DNA from: DAOTTX01 sp034437515
GTDB lineage: Bacteria; Chloroflexota; Anaerolineae; Aggregatilineales; Phototrophicaceae
DNA: 64,000 bases
Assembly: GCA_034437515.1 (NCBI GenBank)
Contig: DAOTTX010000140.1
Coordinates: forward strand, 1 to 64,000
Reading direction: 5' to 3'
Part shown: one piece after another, positions 1-7,894 of the stretch
How the letters are laid out: each line of letters opens with the position of its first letter
Position numbering within the stretch: position 1 is the stretch's first letter
Notes under the pieces: model-generated
Database searches by the model: none
The model's input: only the letters and a program-made list of their open reading frames with translations
What the model was told of the DNA's origin: nothing
Translations under genes and position numbers: made by a program

Positions 1-10
1 ATGTGGGAGA

Positions 11-246
11 GGGGGACAGCGACGCATGTCGCAGGGGGTGAGGGCAGCTTTGACACGTGAGTCGTTACAAATTTGCAACTGTCAAGCGTCTGACAACTTG
101 TTCGTAGTCCCGCTGAGTTTGCATAGTCGCTTTTGTCCCCTCACCCCCCGACAACCTTTCGGTTCCTGCGGAACCTGGGTATTGAGAGCACACTCGGAAA
201 CATCTCTGGAGCGGCCCACTGACCTCTGCGCCGCGTATGCCGCCGG
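11..246. repeat. GC-rich inverted-repeat intergenic region
   Basis: No convincing gene is visible before the stop codon at 247. The stretch holds G-rich and C-rich arms that can pair: GGGGGTGAGG at 34-43 against CCTCACCCCC at 139-148, and GGGGACA at 12-18 against TGTCCCC at 134-140. It also has a perfect hairpin GCGAC-GCAT-GTCGC (19-32) and a second hairpin GGTTCC-TGC-GGAACC (161-175). The latter could end transcription of the copper-protein gene but has no T tract. Similar GCGAC/GTCGC hairpins flanked by C or G runs recur near 20.2 kb, so this may be a decayed member of a dispersed intergenic repeat. Confidence 0.4.
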
Positions 247-1170
247 TCAGTCGTCAATCATCATCATGAACATATCGCGGTCGTAAACCGGCACGGCGAC
301 CGTCATCATCGCACCGGAGTCGAGCGTGAGTTCAAGCAAAATCGCCTCATCGGGGACGAAATTCTGCTGCAACTCGATCAACATAATATGCAGGCCGCCC
401 GGTTCCAGCGTGACCGTCTCACCCGCCGGGATGGTCAGGCCGTCTTCGAGTTGTGCCATCCGCATCACGTCGTCTGCCAGCATCGTCTCGTGGATCTCCA
501 CGAAAGCGGCGGTGTCGGTCACCGCACTGACCAGCGTCAGGTCGTCCTCGCCGGGGTTGGTGATCTGCATGTAGATCGCGTTGGGTGTCGGCGGCACGTC
601 GGCGTCCTCGGCGGCTTCAGCATCGGCGACGGTCGGGCGCGTCCAGGCAGCGTTGACGATCAACGGGGCGGAGTCAGGTGGCATCATTTCCAGCACGGGC
701 AGGCCGGTGACCACATCGAACATCGTTTGTTCGTCCTCGTCACCGGTGAGCGCGAAGGTCAACGTCAGGCTGATGGCCTCACCCAACAGCAGATCACGCT
801 CCAGGTCGATCAACATAATGTGCAGGCCGCCCGGTTCTAATGTGGCGGCGCTTTCCGCTTCGACCAGCAGACCGTCCTCGAGTTCGTTCATACGCATCAC
901 GTCATCTTCCAAGGTCGTCTCGTGGATCTCGACCGTCTCGGTGATCGGTGTGCTGGCGGCGACCAGCCGTAGATCATCTTTACCGATGTTTTCAATCGTC
1001 ATGTAGGCGGCGGTGATGCTGCCGGCCTCCATCGTCATGCCTTCGACGGCGGTGGAGCGTACCCAACCGTCCCGAATGCGCACATCTGCGCCGTTGACAT
1101 CCTCGGTCTGTGCGACGATAGCCGTGCAGGTCAGCAATCCGATGAGCAATAGGTAAAAAGACTTTCGCAT
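247..1170 (-). CDS. Secreted tandem PCu(A)C copper-binding protein
   Basis: This is a predicted exported copper-binding protein of the PCu(A)C (DUF461) family, which binds Cu(I) outside the cytoplasm and delivers it to cytochrome oxidase. A signal peptide (MRKSFYLLLIGLL...) is followed by two copies of the domain, each with a histidine, ten residues, a methionine, about 22 residues and then HIM. This closely resembles the family copper motif H(M)x10Mx21HxM. Family members usually have a single domain of about 120-150 residues, so a two-domain fusion of about 307 residues is unusual. The start at 1170 is preferred over 1194 because AAGAGGGA lies just upstream of it and the signal peptide begins there. 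The gene stands alone, with no Sco or oxidase gene next to it. Confidence 0.85.
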   Translation of the reverse strand: MRKSFYLLLIGLLTCTAIVAQTEDVNGADVRIRDGWVRSTAVEGMTMEAGSITAAYMTIENIGKDDLRLVAASTPITETVEIHETTLEDDVMRMNELEDGLLVEAESAATLEPGGLHIMLIDLERDLLLGEAISLTLTFALTGDEDEQTMFDVVTGLPVLEMMPPDSAPLIVNAAWTRPTVADAEAAEDADVPPTPNAIYMQITNPGEDDLTLVSAVTDTAAFVEIHETMLADDVMRMAQLEDGLTIPAGETVTLEPGGLHIMLIELQQNFVPDEAILLELTLDSGAMMTVAVPVYDRDMFMMMIDD

Positions 1171-1291
1171 GGTTCCCTCTTGGTTATAATCCATACAGAC
1201 AACGACTTGATTTTATTGTGACATTTTGAACAATTATAGCAATATCCAACGTGTGTACCAGTGTCATACAATCCGTAATTGAGAGAGACGC

Positions 1292-2134
1292 ATGAACCAA
1301 AAATTTCACAAGTTCGCAGTCGGTGACTTCCAGTGCATGGTGGTCAGCGATGGACAAGCCACCTTCCCCGCCAGTGCGCTGACCAACACACTCAACGCCC
1401 CCGCCGAGGACATCGAAGCGGCGATGGCGACCATTGGCCTTGAAGGGGCTGAACTCGAATCCAACATGAACTGCCTGTACATTGATACCGGTGATCAGCG
1501 CATTCTGGTGGATACCGGCCTCGGTATGGATACCGCGCCGGAGTTCGGCGACCTGCTACGTAACCTTCAGCAAGCGGGGGTCTACCCGGCGGATATTGAT
1601 CTGGTCTTCATCACACATTTTCATGGTGACCACCTCGGCGGACTTATCAACGCGAAAGGTGAGCGTGTGTTCCCCGGTGCAGATTACGCCACCAATCAGC
1701 TTGAGTGGGCATACTGGTTCGATGAGGAACGCCTCGCCGCGATGGACGTAGACCGGGCGGATAACCTCAAAGCGAAATTGCTGCCCCTGAGGGAAGATTT
1801 CACATTCATCGAAGACGGTGATAGGGTCGCCCCCGGCATCCGGGCGGTGCTGGCACCGGGGCACACACCCGGTCATACCGGCTTGATGATCGAATCCGAT
1901 GGAGATAAGTTGTTCTTTATCGTGGATGCAATCCACCAACTCGTGCAGATGCCCAACCCGGAGTGGTCGCCGGTGTTTGATGTTGATACCGCACAATCCG
2001 TGCCGACGCGCCGCCACCTGCTGACCCGTGCCGCTGACGAAAAACTGTTGACCATGTTGTACCATTTTCCGTATCCTGGTTTGGGTCATGTGAAAAAAGC
2101 CGGTGATGGCTTCCGTTGGCTTCCGGTACAATAG
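1292..2134 (+). CDS. MBL-fold metallo-hydrolase
   Basis: This is a metallo-beta-lactamase-fold hydrolase of 280 residues with a dinuclear zinc site. The signature HFHGDHLGG lies near residues 108-116, followed by a PGHTPGHTG histidine, the bridging aspartate in IVDAIHQ and a late histidine in LGHV. All expected metal ligands are therefore visible. There is no signal peptide, so it is likely cytoplasmic. The layout matches the lactonase/alkylsulfatase-like branch of the superfamily, but the substrate cannot be told from sequence. GAGAGAGA precedes the ATG. The rhodanese gene follows 35 nt downstream on the same strand, so the two are probably co-transcribed. MBL plus rhodanese is the domain pair of persulfide dioxygenase systems, but this MBL is not a clear ETHE1 type. 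Confidence 0.85.
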   Translation: MNQKFHKFAVGDFQCMVVSDGQATFPASALTNTLNAPAEDIEAAMATIGLEGAELESNMNCLYIDTGDQRILVDTGLGMDTAPEFGDLLRNLQQAGVYPADIDLVFITHFHGDHLGGLINAKGERVFPGADYATNQLEWAYWFDEERLAAMDVDRADNLKAKLLPLREDFTFIEDGDRVAPGIRAVLAPGHTPGHTGLMIESDGDKLFFIVDAIHQLVQMPNPEWSPVFDVDTAQSVPTRRHLLTRAADEKLLTMLYHFPYPGLGHVKKAGDGFRWLPVQ

Positions 2135-2169
2135 ACACAGTTATGAGTAACGACACAAGGAAATAGACG

Positions 2170-2523
2170 ATGACACACGGTTACGAAGAAATAGACGTTG
2201 ATGAATACAAGACGCGCTTTTACGAAAGCGACGATCACCACCTGCTATTAGATGTTCGCACGGTTGAAGAATACGAACAGGCTCGCATCCCCGGCGCGGT
2301 GAATATCCCGTTGGATGAGTTGATGGAGCGGGTGGAAGAAGTCAAAGCACACATGGGCGATCATCCCGTGGTGATGGTCTGTCGCACCGGGGTACGCAGT
2401 GCGATGGGGGCGCAGACCTTACGCCAACTCGGGTTAAAAGACGCGACTTTGATTAATTTAGACGGCGGTACGCTCAAGTGGGCGCGGCAAAAATGGCCGC
2501 TGGAAAGTGGCCCGACTCAATAA
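2170..2523 (+). CDS. Rhodanese-like domain protein
   Basis: This is a single-domain rhodanese of 117 residues. It carries LLDVRTVEEYEQARIPGAVNIP near the N-terminus and the active-site loop CRTGVRS, with the catalytic cysteine at about residue 71 accepting the sulfane sulfur. Single-domain rhodaneses move sulfur between thiols or relay persulfides in the cytoplasm. It follows the MBL hydrolase by 35 nt and is followed 26 nt later by a small membrane protein, which suggests a three-gene transcript. AAGGAAA sits shortly before the ATG. The domain call is secure; the sulfur donor and acceptor are unknown. Confidence 0.9.
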   Translation: MTHGYEEIDVDEYKTRFYESDDHHLLLDVRTVEEYEQARIPGAVNIPLDELMERVEEVKAHMGDHPVVMVCRTGVRSAMGAQTLRQLGLKDATLINLDGGTLKWARQKWPLESGPTQ

Positions 2524-2549
2524 TATGCGATTAGAGAGAGGAAGAATTT

Positions 2550-2780
2550 ATGTCTCGTGGACGGGTAATGGGCGGCGCGTTAATGCTCGGTGCGCTGGTG
2601 ATCTTAGTGGTGGGCGGCACGGTCGCCTTTGACGCTGACGGTGAAACCCGGCTCGGTTTAATGATTATAGGGATCGGGCTGTTGTTCTTGATCGTCGGGG
2701 CGTACTTTATGTCTTACAAGCCGAAAAAGCTCCCTCGGCAGAAAAAGCAGCGGCGTAGAAAGCAATCAAAACGCCGTTAA
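2550..2780 (+). CDS. Small two-helix membrane protein
   Basis: This is a 76-residue protein not recognised as any named family. Two hydrophobic helices (about residues 7-25 and 36-54) are separated by a short DADGETR loop and followed by a very basic tail rich in Lys, Arg and Gln. This predicts two membrane helices with the tail in the cytoplasm. AGAGAGAGGAAG gives a strong ribosome site. It lies 26 nt after the rhodanese gene on the same strand. Its last 15 nt overlap the 3' end of the opposing gene at 2766-3257. Confidence 0.6.
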   Translation: MSRGRVMGGALMLGALVILVVGGTVAFDADGETRLGLMIIGIGLLFLIVGAYFMSYKPKKLPRQKKQRRRKQSKRR

Positions 2781-3257
2781 CTCTGCGGAGGCGATGCCGT
2801 AGCTATCGGTATAGTAAAAAGTATAGACCGCATCCGGCAGGAAGGCGTCGCACAGCGGTTTACGCATGATAAACTTACGCTGACCGACGATTAGCGTGTA
2901 GAACGGGTCTTTATCCGCAGCGCCGTTGTATTTACATTCTACTGTCCCGGTGACGGATTTTACGTTGTCGGTCGCTGGTTGGCGCTTCGACGTGCGATAG
3001 CGCGGCAGCACGCTTATCCCCACACAGACGATTGCCGCTGTCTGGAATACGGCCGCTGTGAGCAATCCGTTAGGCCACATCGCAAACAACACGATGACGG
3101 TCAGCGCGATGCCCAGCAACCCACCTATTGCAAAGATCAAGGGATAATTGTCGCCGGGTACACGACGGCGCACCTGATTGCTAGAAAGTTGACCGGCACG
3201 GTTGGCATGTAAATCCTGCTCATCGAAGCCGAGTGTTTCCATAAGTGTCCTGGTCAT
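2766..3257 (-). CDS. Hypothetical two-helix membrane protein
   Basis: This 163-residue protein is not recognised. A polar N-terminal segment of about 35 residues is followed by two hydrophobic helices (about residues 39-61 and 66-84). A soluble C-terminal half of about 75 residues contains GTVECKYNGAADKDPFYTLIVG, which looks like a small beta-rich domain. The arrangement suggests an inner-membrane protein with a cytoplasmic C-terminal domain. It is convergent with the small membrane protein gene and overlaps it by 15 nt. The upstream gap to the methyltransferase gene holds an 11-G homopolymer. Confidence 0.6.
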   Translation of the reverse strand: MTRTLMETLGFDEQDLHANRAGQLSSNQVRRRVPGDNYPLIFAIGGLLGIALTVIVLFAMWPNGLLTAAVFQTAAIVCVGISVLPRYRTSKRQPATDNVKSVTGTVECKYNGAADKDPFYTLIVGQRKFIMRKPLCDAFLPDAVYTFYYTDSYGIASAELTAF

Positions 3258-3489
3258 TTTATGTCTCTTTGCTGATTATCTTATTATTATTTTATCCTGT
3301 TTAGCTGATTTCGCCTACTGAACCTTAGTACAAGATTATATGGGACTTATAAGCAACTTAAGGGGGGGGGGGAATGGGGGTCGAAAGTGCTAGATAATCA
3401 ATCTTAGAACAAATTAGCTATTGTGGCTTGCCCGTTCTCGGCGGCTGTGCTAGGGTTAAACACCATACGTCGAGGGAAGGGTAAGCCAG
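3258..3489. promoter_or_regulatory. Divergent intergenic region with G11 tract
   Basis: This 232-nt gap lies between a minus-strand membrane protein gene and the plus-strand methyltransferase gene, so promoters for both should be here. The right half contains eleven consecutive G residues (3362-3372) followed by AATGGGGG. Long G runs can slip during replication and can join quadruplexes. The tract lies about 118 nt before the methyltransferase start and about 105 nt before the start of the opposing gene. No clear -10/-35 pair was assigned. Confidence 0.3.
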
Positions 3490-4173
3490 ATGTTTTCAAA
3501 AGAGCAATTTTACCGGCTGCGTGATCGCATGGTTGAGCAGCAACTCCGCCGCCGAGACATCATCGACCCACTCGTGCTGCACGCGATGCGCCTGACCCCG
3601 CGCCATCATTTCGTCCCGCCGGCACGTCGCACCACTGCCTACGACGACCGCGCCTTCTTACTTGGCTCCGGTCAAATGCTGCCGACGCCTTACCTCGTGG
3701 CGACCATGACCCAGTTGCTCGGCCTGAACGGCGGCGAACGGGTGCTAGAGATCGGCACCGGTTGCGGTTACCAGACCACGCTGCTGTGTGAAATTGCCGG
3801 GTATGTTTACACTTTGGAGTGTGACCCGTTACTCGCCGCACAGACCATCGAGCAAATCCTCGCGTTGGGCTACGAAAATTTTGACCTCCATGTGGGGGAT
3901 GCCAGCCAGGGGTTAGCGGATATGGCACCTTTCGATGCAATCCTTGTCACGGCGGCGATGCCCAGGATACCGGGGCCATTGGTCGGGCAGTTAAACCCGG
4001 TCGGCGGGTGTTTGGTGCTGCCGGTGGGGGATCGTCATCACCAGCGGCTTTGTGTGGTGCAGCGTTTTGGTGATCGCTGTAAGATCAAACAAGGGGCCGA
4101 TGTGCGCTTCCTACCGTTGAACGGACGCTACGGCTTCCGCGCGAACGACGACAAGCCCTCACTGAAGCGTTAG
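3490..4173 (+). CDS. pcm: Protein-L-isoaspartate O-methyltransferase
   Basis: This is a PCMT-family enzyme of 227 residues that uses S-adenosylmethionine to methylate L-isoaspartyl residues in damaged proteins, starting their repair in the cytoplasm. The N-terminal part (RDRMVEQQLRRRDIIDPLVL...RHHFVPPARRTTAYDDRAF) is typical of the family. It is followed by GSGQMLPTPYLVATM and the SAM-binding motif VLEIGTGCGYQTTLL at about residues 87-101. The length fits the usual 210-230. AGGGAAGGGTAAGCCAG precedes the ATG. The gene is convergent with a second SAM-dependent methyltransferase and overlaps it by 4 nt. Confidence 0.88.
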   Translation: MFSKEQFYRLRDRMVEQQLRRRDIIDPLVLHAMRLTPRHHFVPPARRTTAYDDRAFLLGSGQMLPTPYLVATMTQLLGLNGGERVLEIGTGCGYQTTLLCEIAGYVYTLECDPLLAAQTIEQILALGYENFDLHVGDASQGLADMAPFDAILVTAAMPRIPGPLVGQLNPVGGCLVLPVGDRHHQRLCVVQRFGDRCKIKQGADVRFLPLNGRYGFRANDDKPSLKR

Positions 4174-5033
4174 ACGCGCTCGCGTATCTCGACGAACTGC
4201 TGGATGAAATCACCGCTGTCACTCGCCAGCAGCACACCGCTGAGTTTGTTGATGACCAGTTCCCCCAGGTGATTGACCAGATGTGTGATCTGCTGACGCA
4301 TAATCATCATCACGTCATCCCAGGCGACGTCTTTGGGAAGCTGCGGCTCGCGCATTTTACGGGTGCTTTCAATGTATTTCATCAACGGGTCAATCTCGGA
4401 AAAGACCAGTTTACTTGGTAGGTCTTGCCGGACGATTGCGAAAAAATGCCGCGCAAGCTGACGAGAGCCATTTTCCAGCGCGAAGAGTTCGCTTGCCGGG
4501 GTCGGTGGTTTGACCTGTGTGCCGCCGGTGCGAGTCAAGAGTAAAATGGCGCGCCGCATCAACACCTGTAGTTCCGGCATACTTTGTGCGGAGTTGGTCG
4601 CGGTCATCAGCACACCGTTAGGTTTTAACACACGCCGGAATTCGACCAACGCCTCGTCAATATCCGGCAGGTGATACATCATATGGTTTGCCATAATCAG
4701 GTCGAAGGTGTCGTCTGGAAAGGGAACACGTTGGGCGTCCGCGAGCACCAGGCCGGTGCGGGCGGAATGATTTTTCAACATGCCATAAGACAGATCCAGA
4801 CCGTAGTAAGTGACATCAGGCCACCGGTGTTGGATAAGCGGATGGTAGGTACCCGACCCGCTGCCGACGTCGAGGATGACCTCACCACCGCGATAGTTGT
4901 AGCTATCCATCACCCATTCGTTAAAATCGATCCTGGGTACGGTATACTTGGCATGAATTTCCTGCCGAACGCGTAGGCTCTTGTCAGTTAGATATTGCTG
5001 TCGAACCACTTGTGGATTATTTGATGCTGGCAT
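4170..5033 (-). CDS. Class I SAM-dependent methyltransferase
   Basis: This is a class I (Methyltransf_11 type) methyltransferase of 287 residues. The SAM-binding glycine motif DVGSGSGTYHPLI follows an N-terminal extension. Further motifs are YGLDLSYGML (acidic ribose contact), LADAQRVPFPDDTFDLIMANHMMYHLPD and FRRVLKPNGVLM. Together these form the complete Rossmann methyltransferase signature. The C-terminal third has no recognised domain and may define the substrate, which is unknown. The gene is convergent with pcm and divergent from the dehydratase gene at 5129. Confidence 0.85.
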   Translation of the reverse strand: MPASNNPQVVRQQYLTDKSLRVRQEIHAKYTVPRIDFNEWVMDSYNYRGGEVILDVGSGSGTYHPLIQHRWPDVTYYGLDLSYGMLKNHSARTGLVLADAQRVPFPDDTFDLIMANHMMYHLPDIDEALVEFRRVLKPNGVLMTATNSAQSMPELQVLMRRAILLLTRTGGTQVKPPTPASELFALENGSRQLARHFFAIVRQDLPSKLVFSEIDPLMKYIESTRKMREPQLPKDVAWDDVMMIMRQQITHLVNHLGELVINKLSGVLLASDSGDFIQQFVEIRERV

Positions 5034-5128
5034 CGGCTTTCCCGGCTGTATTTGAACGCAACATGGGCATTATTCATAGACTATATCAATGCGTGTTTTT
5101 ACGCAACTAGACGACTAAGGTCATTTCC

Positions 5129-6061
5129 ATGCTGATTATTGACTCTATTCTAGCAGCACAATTCAAATTGCGACAACACCTTACCCCAACACGCCTTGAA
5201 CGAGCGTTTACATTAGGGCCGTCGGTGTGGCTCAAGCTGGAAAACACCAACCTGACACATTCCTTCAAGATACGTGGGGCGCTCAACGCCGCGCTGTCAC
5301 TGGATGCAGGTGGCGCGTTGGTCACGGCGTCGTCGGGCAACCATGCGCAGGGATTGGCCTACGCCGCCCATCTGACCGGCGCGACGGCAAAAATCCTGAT
5401 GCCCGCGCACACCCCACAACGCAAAATCGACGGTGTGCGGTATTACGGTGCCGAGGCCATCACCCATTTTGACAATTATGACACCGCCGAAGCCGAGGCG
5501 CTGCGCCTTGCGCGTGAAGACGGCCTGACGTTCGTCTCGCCGTACAACGACCCGCACATCGTCGCCGGGACGGGCACCATCGCGTTGGAAATCCTCGATC
5601 AACTGCCGGATGTGGCGCGAGTGCTGGTCTGTGTGGGCGGCGGCGGGCTGGTCGCGGGGATCGCCACCGCCATCAAAGCGCGGCGACCTGGTTGTGAGGT
5701 CATCGGGGTGTGCGCGCAGGCCGCACCGAGCATGTACAACAGCTTCTATGGCACCGACCACGCCGAAGACTGGGGCACTCTCGCGGAAGCGCTCTCCGGT
5801 GGCATCGAACCGGGGGCGATCACCGTGCCACTGGTCAAACAGCATGTGGATCGCGTCGTGCTGGTCAGCGAAGTGCAGATCGCCGAGGCGATGCGCTGGT
5901 GTGTGGATGTCGCCGGGTGGCTGGTCGAAGGTGGGGGCGCGGTCGGGGTCGCTGCGCTGCTCGCCGGGGTGGTCGAAGCCGACGACCGGCCTACGGTCGT
6001 GGTCGTCAGCGGCGGCAACATCGCTGGTGAGACGCTGCGTGCTGTGCTTAGGAATGAGTAG
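5129..6061 (+). CDS. PLP-dependent threonine/serine dehydratase
   Basis: This is a fold-type II PLP enzyme of 310 residues that deaminates threonine and/or serine to the 2-oxoacid. The PLP lysine is in HSFKIRGALNA. The substrate loop is SSGNHAQGLAYAA, and the phosphate-binding glycine loop is CVGGGGLVAGIATAI. There is no C-terminal ACT domain, so this is the short catabolic (TdcB-like) or unregulated form rather than full biosynthetic IlvA. Other short relatives (serine racemase, hydroxyaspartate dehydratase) share these motifs, so the substrate is uncertain. A weak AAGG lies about 10 nt before the ATG. The gene is monocistronic. Confidence 0.85.
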   Translation: MLIIDSILAAQFKLRQHLTPTRLERAFTLGPSVWLKLENTNLTHSFKIRGALNAALSLDAGGALVTASSGNHAQGLAYAAHLTGATAKILMPAHTPQRKIDGVRYYGAEAITHFDNYDTAEAEALRLAREDGLTFVSPYNDPHIVAGTGTIALEILDQLPDVARVLVCVGGGGLVAGIATAIKARRPGCEVIGVCAQAAPSMYNSFYGTDHAEDWGTLAEALSGGIEPGAITVPLVKQHVDRVVLVSEVQIAEAMRWCVDVAGWLVEGGGAVGVAALLAGVVEADDRPTVVVVSGGNIAGETLRAVLRNE

Positions 6062-6160
6062 CGAATAAAGTCAGCATATCAGCGATAATGACCGTATTAT
6101 ATCGTTATGATTTGCTTAAATTGTTTCCACTTCATCCCTTACCGCTGAGGAGGCGAGCTA

Positions 6161-6793
6161 ATGAGCGTATTTTATTGGTTGCGTGAGCGCCCATTCTGGC
6201 TGTACGGCATCACGACCGCGCTGCTGCTGCCCTATCTGGCGTTGGCGTTCGTCTATCCGACCGGGGCGCAAGGTGAGGGGGTGTTCTTCCTACCGGCCTT
6301 GTTGATCGGTCAGGTGAACTTGTTGATCTATGTGATCGCGGTCGGTTATGTGCTGGCGGCGGTCTTTTATACCCGCAAGACGGGCAGTCAGTCACGCGGG
6401 TATCTGTTGTTCGCCGTGACGGCGGCCTGGTTGCTCGGTGTGATCTCGCTGGCACAATCCGCTCGCATCACGGAGGGCGTCATCGTCGAGGACACGCTGG
6501 CGTTCGACGGACGAACCTATCACCTCGCGCTGACCGCGACGCCGGTCATCTGCGACGAGCAAACCTGCACGGCTGATTACATCCTCTACGAATGTGAGAT
6601 GCGCGGGTGGTTCTGCAACGTTGCCGCCCGGAACATCACCGCTGAGGCGGGCAGCACCTACTTACGCGAAACGGGTACCGCGCTGCAAGTGGCACAGTTT
6701 GACGGTGTGGTCGTCCATCAAGAACGCGACTGGGTGTGCGGTCTGCCGCTGGTTTGTGAAACCGATCCGGTGTATGCGCGGTTGGCCTCGTGA
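6161..6793 (+). CDS. Membrane protein with Cys-rich extracytoplasmic domain
   Basis: This is an unrecognised protein of 210 residues. Three hydrophobic helices (about residues 14-34, 42-67 and 78-98) are followed by a soluble domain of about 110 residues. That domain contains several cysteines (CDEQTCTADYILYECEMRGWFC and CGLPLVCET) that could form disulfides if it lies outside the membrane. GAGGAGGCGAGCTA is a strong ribosome site. Its stop overlaps the GTG start of the next gene by 4 nt, so the two are probably translationally coupled and functionally linked. Confidence 0.65.
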   Translation: MSVFYWLRERPFWLYGITTALLLPYLALAFVYPTGAQGEGVFFLPALLIGQVNLLIYVIAVGYVLAAVFYTRKTGSQSRGYLLFAVTAAWLLGVISLAQSARITEGVIVEDTLAFDGRTYHLALTATPVICDEQTCTADYILYECEMRGWFCNVAARNITAEAGSTYLRETGTALQVAQFDGVVVHQERDWVCGLPLVCETDPVYARLAS

Positions 6794-7884
6794 CGCGGTT
6801 GCTGGTGCTGCCACTGGTCGTGCTGGCGCTCTCGCTGACCGCGCTGGCTGTACTGGCGGTCAGTGGTGGGCGCGGCACCGACGCTGATTTGCTGGCCTAC
6901 ATACACATCGGGCAGGGGGGGCGGCAGATCGGGTTTATCGACGTGGGACAGCGCATCCACCCGGCGCTACAGGTCAGCGGCGGCGCGGATTGCACGCTGG
7001 ATTGGTCAGCGGACGGCGACCAACTGGCTTACATCGACGCCGAGGCTTACATCGCTGCGGATGTGTTCGTGTTTGACCTGTTTAAGCGGCGCGCCCGGCA
7101 GATCACCTACAACCGTGATGAGGACATCGTCGCGCTGCTCGCCGCCAGTCAGCCGAAGTGGTACGACGGCGATCTGATCTTCGTCAGTTGGGATAGCGGC
7201 GACCCCGACCTGACACGGGCTGACCCTGATTTACGCCGGGTGACGGTCATCGACGATCTGCGGCGAGGTGCCGAGGTCTTTCGACCGGAGATGTTGTTGC
7301 CAGCCCCCGACGATCATCGTCTGGTGTTGCTGGCGCGGCACGACGGCGTGAGCAACCTCTATAAAGTGACGGACGAACCGCAGCATTTGCGCACAATCAA
7401 CGACGGCGATCATATCGCGTGGTCACCGGATGGCACGCAGCTTGTTTTCCACGAACGCGACCGGCGGACGATCAACCTATACGTATTTGATCCGGCGACC
7501 GGCGACACCCGTCAATTGACCGACAACGGCAGCGGTGAGGTGTCTTACAATCCGGTGTGGGGTGGTGACGACATCTTTTACCTCGACCGCCGCGCCCGCG
7601 ATGACACGCGCATCGGTGTGGTACCAGCCGGGGGCGGCGAACCGCGTATTCTGCCGCTGCCACACTTCACGGAAATCACCGATTTGATCGTCTCACCGGA
7701 CGGAAAGCGGCTGGCGTTCGTCGCCCGTAACGCCTTACGTGAGGGGTCGCGCTACGAGTCGTTCACGCCCTATCATTTGTACACCAGCCATGCCGATGGC
7801 AGCGCCTTGAGGCGGCTGGTCACCGGCACGACAGACGGCAGCAGCTACATCACCGCGTTTTGCGGGCTGGCTTGGCAACCGTGA
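6790..7884 (+). CDS. Secreted TolB-like beta-propeller protein
   Basis: This 364-residue protein starts with GTG inside the preceding gene's stop region (GTGA overlap). An N-terminal hydrophobic segment (LLVLPLVVLALSLTALAVLA) is a signal peptide or anchor. The rest is built of WD40-like (PD40/TolB) blades. Recurring motifs are DWSADGDQLAYI, AWSPDGTQLVF and VSPDGKRLAFV, giving about six blades. Such propellers act as extracytoplasmic binding or scaffold modules. Coupling with the upstream membrane protein suggests a two-component envelope complex. The ligand is unknown. Confidence 0.8.
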   Translation: MTRLLVLPLVVLALSLTALAVLAVSGGRGTDADLLAYIHIGQGGRQIGFIDVGQRIHPALQVSGGADCTLDWSADGDQLAYIDAEAYIAADVFVFDLFKRRARQITYNRDEDIVALLAASQPKWYDGDLIFVSWDSGDPDLTRADPDLRRVTVIDDLRRGAEVFRPEMLLPAPDDHRLVLLARHDGVSNLYKVTDEPQHLRTINDGDHIAWSPDGTQLVFHERDRRTINLYVFDPATGDTRQLTDNGSGEVSYNPVWGGDDIFYLDRRARDDTRIGVVPAGGGEPRILPLPHFTEITDLIVSPDGKRLAFVARNALREGSRYESFTPYHLYTSHADGSALRRLVTGTTDGSSYITAFCGLAWQP

Positions 7885-7894
7885 CGACGATGAA

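Noticed and set aside
26..286. An 86-codon frame at the left edge
   Set aside because: The translation lacks any motif and overlaps a GC-rich inverted repeat, so it is not counted as a gene.
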